A stretch of DNA of 64,000 nt, from NCBI GenBank assembly GCA_026027325.1, contig JAMSLZ010000015.1, forward strand, positions 62,001 to 126,000, written 5' to 3'. The stretch comes from Actinomucor elegans (taxonomy: Eukaryota; Mucoromycota; Mucoromycetes; Mucorales; Mucoraceae). The notes beneath the pieces were generated by a model that saw nothing but the letters and a program-made list of their open reading frames with translations, was not told the DNA's origin and ran no database searches. Each line of letters starts with the position of its first letter. Position 1 is the first letter of the stretch. The position numbers and the translations under genes were made by a program. Positions 57,581-64,000 of the stretch are shown here, piece by piece.

Positions 57581-59030
57581 TGCCGTGTCCTGGACGACTA
57601 TTGTCGCTCGTGGTGCCTCTAAGAAGGTACTCGTTACTCCTGGTCGACGCAATGTCGACAGTTCCTCCATTCCTCTTGTTGGTGAGGTCATCTTTGAAGA
57701 TGATGACCTCAAATCTGAAATTTTGGTGCGCAAGGCTACTGCTATTGTGCAACAAGCTCTCTCTTCTGGTTCTGTTCTCTTTTCTTTTCCCGGAAGACTG
57801 TTTGGTGACCGTGTTGATGCGTACAAGGTCATCCAAGAACAAGTAGGTGCTAATGTGCAGTTCAGGCCCATTAGCACATGGCGTGAAAATGCTGGTGGTG
57901 ACCTATTGGTGGAAGCCACTTTCAAGGCAAAGGTGGAAGCCACTAAGGCTGTCAGTGATGGTGTTACTGTCAATGGTGTGGTATACAAAGCTGTCTCCAC
58001 TTGTTCTGGTTCGGGTGTTTCTGTTGGTGGTAATTTGACGCATGTTCAATTTACAATGTTGAATGCTATCCCCGATGAACACACATTTTTGGTGGATATG
58101 TTAGACTCCTTGGCGTTTTATGGTAAGGTGTACCAGCTTAAAAAGTACAGTCGCAAGGGTTACTTTGAAGGCAAGATGTCGGTGCTGTTAGATACGTCAG
58201 TGGGCATGAAAGGTGAAGATGGGGAGGTGGTTCCATCTCAGCCTCTATCAAGAATGCTGTATCTGAATGCCTGGGATAGTTTCGCACCCGCTCAGTTCAA
58301 GAACGCCCCTCCGGTTTGTCATTTCTGCCGTTTATCCGGTCATGTCCGTAAGGATTGCCCCGAGTTAGCCAAGCGCGTGTGCTTTTCGTGTCGAGAGCAT
58401 GGTCACACGGCTCGCTTCTGTAAGGTCAAGTCCAAGACCAAACAGGATAAGGACAAGTCGTTTGCGGTGGAGCTAAGTGAGTACGTTGCTCTGTCTGGTG
58501 GTAAGAAGCTTGGTCCAAGCTCTGATTCAGAAGATATTGTAGTACAAGAGGAAGCTACAGCTGATGATGAGGAAGACCAAGCCTCTGTGGTGTCTATGGT
58601 GTCTGTGGGTAGCTCTGTTTCTGGGTCTGGTGGTGTCTCTGGTGGTGTTTCTGGTGTTGCCTCTGGTGGTGTCTCTGGTGTTGCCTCTGGTGGTGTCTCT
58701 GGTGGTGTTCCTGGTGATGACTCAATCATTGAAGTCATGGAGCTCGATGGTGAGGGTGATCCTCTGCTCTCTGGCGAGAGAGTAGAGTACGATCCCAACA
58801 GTCCTACTGGTGCTCGAGCTTCCAAGTTTGCTGACTACGAGGTTGCTTCAACTATGAAGGTTGATACGGTGCAAGAGATGATGGATTTGAGCAAAGTCAA
58901 GGCTAAAACACAAAACAAGATTGACTTTCTTAAAAAGAACATTGTGAATGTGGCGAAGACCAAAGCTTCTGGTTCTGCTATCAAGACGTCCAAGTCTTCC
59001 AAGTCTTCTTCTTCTGCCCATAGGGTATAA
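57581..59030 (+). pseudogene. LINE ORF1, chimeric, start codon lost, copy C9
   Basis: The frame opens at the position corresponding to codon 5 or 6, so the natural ATG is missing; the nearest in-frame start is GTG at 57585. Both CCHC knuckles are kept. Residues up to the repeat are of a divergent type nearer to C6 (SEILVRK, AIPDEHTF, VSMVSVGSS). From the end of the Gly-Val-Ser repeat (about 58690) onward the sequence is the common C2/C3 type, almost unchanged. It is a recombinant with a switch point in the repeat. Confidence 0.85.
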
Positions 59031-59168
59031 TGCTAGGTCAAAACATTCGATTGGGTTCCTTAAATGTGCGTAGCATTTTTATGGAGTCCCAAAAAACAAC
59101 ACAAAAGGAGTTCGCTTCTTACCTACGCGCTCGTTCTCTCAGTGTGGATATCCTTTGCTTGCAAGAGG
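59030..59168 (+). pseudogene. LINE ORF2, first 46 codons, copy C9
   Basis: Starts with the usual TAATG overlap and runs to the catalytic LQEV of the endonuclease, where the Tc1/mariner-like terminus begins. Only the first two endonuclease blocks are encoded. Confidence 0.85.
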
Positions 59169-59170
59169 TA

Positions 59171-59377
59171 CAGTGACTTACAATACTGTCCGCATGTTTT
59201 GCAATTTTAGCTTCACATTATCATTACTCGCTCGATAATGGCTGCAAAAATATAAGAATAATATCATTTGAAAGCCCAACAAAATCACTACAATTCCTTC
59301 AAACCCCAAATCATATGACTTTTTTAATATAGAGTACTAATCGTTTACAAAAAGGAACATCATGCGGACAGTATTGT
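59171..59377 (+). mobile_element. Left end of a third Tc1/mariner-like element
   Basis: Directly after a TA in the LINE, the sequence begins CAGTGACTTACAATACTGTC. A 16-bp motif (caatactgtccgcatg, 59181-59196) recurs inverted at 59361-59376. The offsets, 10-25 and 190-205 from the tip, are exactly those of element 2. No transposase and no right end followed by LINE sequence were found, so the element is deleted, interrupted by later insertions, or extends past the window. A stand-alone 200-bp MITE is less likely because the right tip and TA are missing. Confidence 0.7.
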
Positions 59378-60751
59378 GAGTAGGGGTTCACAAAATTTGT
59401 TTATTGATAAATCTGCTTTAATAATCGGTCCAGCGGCCTTTCGCTTTACACTATGGCGAAAATATTGTCGGTTTTTTGCCCAAAAGTTGATAATATTAGG
59501 GGTAAAATCGACTATAGTTCTGCTAATAATTATTGTCAATTTCTAGGCAGTGTTTTTTCGGCGGTTGATAATATTAGTGACTCTTATTCGATAATATTAT
59601 GGGTAAATACTATAATATTAAGGGTTTTCCTTCAATATTATTATGGGTAAATTGTATAATAGTAGTGGTTTCCAGTCAATAATAGTATGGATTAATCCCT
59701 CCATATTGATGATTTATAATCAATATTATTATTAGTTTTCTATCATATATTCACAATACACTACTAATAATATTATAGTCATTTTGGTTATTCAGATAAT
59801 AATTTAATTGCTATTTTTTTTATTTATATAATATATAACTTCAACAGATATTACTCTAATACACACTAGCCTTCAATAGCTGAATATACAATAACCAGCT
59901 TTCTATCACACACGAACAGTATTTAACTTACCTTATTGTCATACAAGTATAAAAGAATTTATGTCCCACTGGCAAGTAACAGGTAAATGAATTAAGCAAA
60001 TAACTGTATAAATAATGTCAGTTATCGTTGATGAAACAATATTTTAAGAGTATATTTGAACTAACCTTTAGAAGAATGGCCCACGCTTGTATAATAGCAT
60101 ATTTTAATCATCTTTTCCTAAAGTAAGTAATGATTAGATTCTTGAATGAAACTCGCTATTGCTACAGACTTACCAACACTATATCAGACACAATCAATTA
60201 TAATTCACTGGGCTACAGTTTTAATAGTCTTCGTCTTGTATATATACACAACTAAATCTATTATAACAGTATTAGATTAATATACAAAGAAATTAATGGA
60301 TTAGTAATCATTGCACTTACTTAATGGTTATTAGCTTTAAAACTAATAGTAAAGGTTCAAAAGCTATATGGCATTACTGGCTATAAGTATTACTGAAGTG
60401 GTATAAGTATTTAAGAATACAAGTCAGTATAAGAATATAAGCAGTATGAATGACGACGTATTTATAGATAATTACGACATTAAGAACGAGGGAAATATTC
60501 GAAAGCTTGGAAAAAAAAACACAATTACAAGCTGACATTGAGGTTAATTCCTATTATACAGAAGCTTCAGTTAAAGTGTTGTGCGCAATAAGAGTGACAA
60601 ATGTCAAGAAACCTTACGTTTAATGTGCCAATTTAGCAAACGAAAAAAAAGAAAGAAACTCAAGATTGGTGTAAAAAAGTTTTTCTTAATACTGAAAAGC
60701 CGCAGAAAAATGCTACGTCAGCTACTTAAACCAATAAAAAAACGTCTATAT
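59378..60751. other. AT-rich segment without a supported gene
   Basis: About 1.4 kb with many short A/T stretches. A 65-codon frame at 59453-59650 overlaps repeats and is not supported. An ATG frame of 29 codons at about 60446 has no recognisable content. It may hold the end of the element that carries the Tnp2-like gene, the interior of the Tc1/mariner-like element, or unique chromosomal DNA. Confidence 0.6.
59583..59741 (+). repeat. Degenerate tandem repeat, about 44 bp unit, 3-4 copies
   Basis: Units start near 59583, 59628, 59672 and 59716. Each has the pattern ...tcaatattattatgggtaaat... and the first three end in ggttt or gattt. The copies differ at many positions. Repeats of this sort often lie just inside the ends of large DNA transposons. 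Confidence 0.6.
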
Positions 60752-61834
60752 TTATTTCGTTTTTTTTGTATTTTTCTTAGAGCGTGGTTTACGCTTATTG
60801 GAATCCGCTTCTTTGGAACGATTGTCAGATCCAGCCTCCTCATCTTCACCAACGTCAGGTTGAACCGTAATGGCTTTTCTTTTCGTTGATGAGCGAGCAG
60901 AATGTAGATCCAACAAGCTAGCAATTGGAGATGCAAGACCAACTGGAGCAACAGAAGTAGCTAGACGATCAACAAGGATATGCTGATTATCCACACTATT
61001 TGCATAACAAGCATATTAATAAAGATATAAAAACAGAAATAAAAAAGCATCTAACCTGAAGAACGATTCAATCTCATTGTCTTCAACAGATTCTTGATTT
61101 TGTTGACTTTCACCTTCTTCAGCAGAATTACTTCTGGTACGTACAGTCTTCTTGTTTTTGAGTGCTTCAGATAAAAGTAACTTGGCAGCCCACATCTCTA
61201 CACAGAGATGCAGATGCAAGCCCACATCTAAAGCACGTTTCTCTAAAAGCAAAGCATAACGTTCTTGAATGCTGGTATCCTCTTCGCCAATTTCACTCCA
61301 AGTTTTACCAACAATATTTATATTTGCCCTTTCCATGTCTTTCAAGACATCTCTTGCCAAGTATTTCAACGTATTGTATTGCGGTTGAACATCATCATCG
61401 GTCAGTTCATTTTGTTGGCCTTTTATATACTTGAGGTGTTTCAAGAGGGCATATAACCTTAATGGTGCAGAAGGGGTGACATTTGTCTTGGTTGCCTTTT
61501 GTTGATAACGCACTTTTGCTTCTTCTAGCACTTTTGGGATTGACCGTTTACTACGTAAATTAGGATTCAAAGCATTTGCAATTGCTTCTCGTTCAGCTAT
61601 ATATGACAAGCTAAGAGGTTAATAAAACTGAATGTAGTAACATGCTTCAGATATGATTGTACCATCGTCAAGTGCTTGTTCAATTTCTTCGTTAGATGAA
61701 ACCCTCGAAGCTTCTCGAGGAAATAGAGGTGCTAATATTTGGATCAAATCTTGAATTAAACGACGGTTGATTAAGATTTCTTGTTCAATCTTCTCAAAGT
61801 AGACGCTCCAATTATTGTTGTTGTTGTTTGACAT
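60752..61834 (-). CDS. Unrecognised three-exon gene, 325 aa
   Basis: The exons are the complements of 61642-61834, 61056-61596 and 60752-60995. The introns are 61597-61641 (45 bp, GTTACT...ATATAG) and 60996-61055 (60 bp, GTTAGA...CAAATAG), each with a TTAA-type branch region. Splicing keeps one frame throughout, which supports the model. The protein starts MSN with an Asn run, is predicted largely helical and charged in the middle (about 65-245), and ends in a Lys/Arg/Ser-rich tail that could be a nuclear signal. I see no known domain. It is divergent from the Tnp2-like gene, 405 bp away, and may be the second protein of the same transposon. Confidence 0.7.
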
Positions 61835-62239
61835 AGCTATAAAGTAAATATATTATAAAGAAAAGTGATTGAATGATTTGAGCTATTTAACTGTTTTATA
61901 AGCGTACTTTACCATTTATCCATTAGTAATCCTTACTAATGTCCAAAGAGCTTTCTGGAAAGTAAGCTTACTGACAGGTATGACTGACTTGGAAAGGAAT
62001 TAGCTTGATTAGAAATCATAAGGATCCATTAAAATGTATTCGATATCTGAATAATCTGGAAGGCTGAGTAATATGAAAAGCTGATTAGTTCAAAGGATTC
62101 AACAGCCTAAAACAATGAATTACCATTGAGAACTCTGTCAATTGTAGACCAAGCAAACGTATTTAAGACCTGCTTTTTCTAAACAACAAAACCGCTATTC
62201 ATTAATTCGATATATTTACTTGTTTTTACTTATCTTTAA
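61835..62239. promoter_or_regulatory. Divergent intergenic region
   Basis: 405 bp between two start codons facing away from each other, so it must hold both promoters if both gene models are right. TATA-like stretches (tatattataaag near 61850, atatattta near 62210) are present but not decisive. No other feature was seen. Confidence 0.45.
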
Positions 62240-64000
62240 ATGGGCAAAGTTTCCTCTTCTGCTACACCATATAAATATACTTGCGCTACTTGTTTGAGGC
62301 CATTCAAAACTGTTAAAGCTAGGAGTAATCACTATAGCCATAATCGTGATCATAGAAAACAAAGGGTCGTCCAAACGCAAGAAGCTAGCATTCCTGTCCA
62401 AGGTGAGTTAACAGATATATTACTAAAGCTTTTAATTTAACAATATACCTTGTTTGAAATAGAGCCTACTCCAATTGCTTACAACGTCAAATCCTCGGAT
62501 CAAAACCTTTTCACCAATACGGAATTAAATAGCATCCAATTGAGAGATATTTGCGACACGTATGGTATTCCTCGAGAGGCTCAAAGAGAACTTGTCTATC
62601 TAATGCGTACCATAATCAAAAACAATGAAGAGAGCCGTAAAACCGATGGATTGGGTATGTATCTATTCAAATAGAGTTAAAAAAAAGTACTTATCAGCTT
62701 TTATTCCCATTATATAGGTTACCTACCATCCACTCTCATGTTCCCTGATACCTTGGATCGTACTCTTAAAGCAAAAACCAATATTCAATGTCATTTTCAT
62801 GATGTCTGCGTCAATGGTTGCATGCTGTTTGAAAAGGAAGATATAGAGACTATTCAATGTAAAAACCCTGCTTGTAAAGAAAATCGCTTTGATGATCATG
62901 GTAAACCTCGTCGCTCTATGAAGATGCTTCCTATTGGTGAACAAGTCGCTCAAATGCTTGCGAATGCAAAGACAAGAGACTTGATGAAATACCGCTACAA
63001 CTATAAATCAACTGACGGTGAATATAAAGATTACTTTGATGGTGCAGCATACAAGTACTTTAAGGATAATAGCATTCTGTTTTCCGGTGAAGATGATGTC
63101 GCAATGGTTCTTTTTGTCGATGGTTTCTGTACTAGCAAGAATCATAAAGGGGACAAGTTAACAATCATCCATCTCTTGAATATGAACATTCCCCCAGAAT
63201 ACCGCTACCAAGACGAATACATGCTTCAATTGGCGATCTTGCCAGGTCCAAACTACCCAAAGTACATGCATACCTTTTTAAAGCCTATTATTGATGAGTT
63301 TCATGCTCTGTCTACCAAAGGCATGCTTGTACAAAAGGATGGTGTAATTGTTTGTCAAGCTAAAGTCAACTTGGTGATGGCTACTGGTGATCTTCCTGCT
63401 GCAGCTGAGCTTGCAAATCATATTGGTCATATGGCTACGTTTGGTTGCCGTATTTGTCGTGTCCAAGCTGAACGTCATGATTATCATAATTGTTTTTTAA
63501 CGATCGACAATGAGATCAGAAGCAGAAACGATTTCATTTCCCCAGATGCAGCGAATGTAAGTACTATAATCAGCATTAATCTTTACAAGTTTTTAACATT
63601 TCTTTTTCTTTTTACCTCATAGAGCTACAGTATCAAGTCTGCAACACCATTTGCAATACTTCCCAGTTTTACTGGCGCTACTTTTTTGGTTTAGACGAAA
63701 TGCATCTTCTCGGACAAGGTATCGCTCAACACGTATTCAATATGCTGACAGTCGACATGGGTAAAGAGTACAATGCAGCAAGAAAAACTCGATATAAGCC
63801 CAATGAAGATGAATTGAGTGATGCCCGATTGAAGTCTGCTGATGAATGGCCGTATACTTTCTATATTCCAAAATTATCGCTCATCAAAATTGGTAAACTT
63901 GTTGAAGCTTCTAGAGCCACTGTACCGACATCCTTTTCATCCAAATGGGAAGATCCAATTATCAAGAGTGGTGGCAAACGTGCTGTTGACTGGATTGATA
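62240..64000 (+). CDS. Tnp2-like (CACTA/Plavaka-type) transposase with N-terminal C2H2 finger, partial
   Basis: Exons 62240-62402, 62463-62654, 62718-63556 and 63625 to the window edge. The introns are 60, 63 and 68 bp with GTGAGT, GTATGT and GTAAGT donors, and one frame is kept throughout (523 codons before the edge). A CX2CX12H finger lies at residues 15-34. Exon 3 has a cysteine-rich patch, a VDGF Asp motif in a block of the form VDGFCTSKNHKG...LLNMNIPPEYRY...LAILPGP, and later FGCRIC. Exon 4 has LDEMHLLG. This pattern fits the Tnp2 transposase family. The catalytic core continues beyond the window. The family call rests on motif memory, not on a search. Confidence 0.72.

Larger units (their letters stand above)
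57581..59168 (+). mobile_element. LINE copy C9, main fragment, 3' part lost
   Basis: ORF1 without its first few codons, then the first 46 codons of ORF2. It is cut on the left by C8 and on the right, at 59169-59170, by a TA followed by a Tc1/mariner-like terminus. The LINE does not resume within the window. The probable 5' UTR pieces are at 36014-36112 and 43940-43970. Confidence 0.85.

Noticed and set aside
59171..59385. Stand-alone 215-bp MITE
   Set aside because: The inverted motifs would pair as ends, but the right tip lacks the terminal bases and a TA, and the spacing equals the internal motif spacing of Tc1/mariner element 2.
59453..59650. 65-codon ORF in the A/T-rich segment
   Set aside because: It overlaps degenerate tandem repeats, has no motif, and lacks any sign of conservation in the window.
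60581..60889. 102-codon plus-strand frame
   Set aside because: It lies opposite the last exon of the minus-strand gene, whose splice sites and continuous frame are better supported.

Overview
The window looks like a fungal genome, most probably an early-diverging Mucoromycota (Mucor/Rhizopus-like). The reasons are short GT-AG introns of 45-68 bp in the two host-type genes at the right, an APE-RT LINE family with a zinc-knuckle ORF1, a chromodomain Ty3/gypsy element, Tc1/mariner elements, and a Tnp2-type transposase with introns. No ordinary cellular gene was recognised. The species is inference. I used no database.

Bases 1-59168 are almost entirely transposable elements inserted into one another. 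The main component is one LINE family of about 5.8 kb, here called copies C1-C9. Each has a 5' UTR of about 250 bp, ORF1 (about 470-490 aa, two CCHC knuckles, a Gly-Val-Ser repeat) and ORF2 (1350 aa: endonuclease, reverse transcriptase, C-terminal CCHC). ORF1 and ORF2 overlap in TAATG. The 3' UTR is about 60 bp with AATAAA and an A tract. C1 (minus) is split by C2 (plus) at 2589-10082 and by C3 (minus) at 11387-18293. C4 (18359-24162) and C5 (24572-30427) are uninterrupted with both ORFs open. C6 (minus, 30428-36013) is a divergent subfamily and lies head-to-head with C9. C9 (plus) is itself split by C7 (36113-43923) and C8 (43971-57580). Several insertions carry 14-16 bp target-site duplications (TSDs), so the order of events can be read directly.

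Other elements sit inside the LINEs. A decayed Tc1/mariner is in C2 (5807-7466). Two very AT-rich Merlin/IS1595-like elements are in C3 (11580-13522) and C7 (40771-42690). A chromovirus with apparently identical 506-bp LTRs is in C8 (46339-54155) and carries a second Tc1/mariner (50049-51697). One terminus of a third Tc1/mariner-like element is in C9 (from 59171). The deepest nest is four levels: C9, then C8, then the chromovirus, then the Tc1/mariner.

From about 59378 the sequence changes to AT-rich DNA with degenerate 44-bp repeats. It is followed by two divergently transcribed genes: an unrecognised three-exon gene on the minus strand (60752-61834) and a zinc-finger Tnp2-like transposase gene on the plus strand (62240 to the window edge). 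They may be the two genes of one large CACTA/Plavaka-like element.

A dense, mutually nested LINE cluster beside AT-rich non-coding DNA resembles the pericentric Grem-LINE1 clusters described in Mucor. A pericentromeric location is therefore a reasonable hypothesis, but it is unproven.
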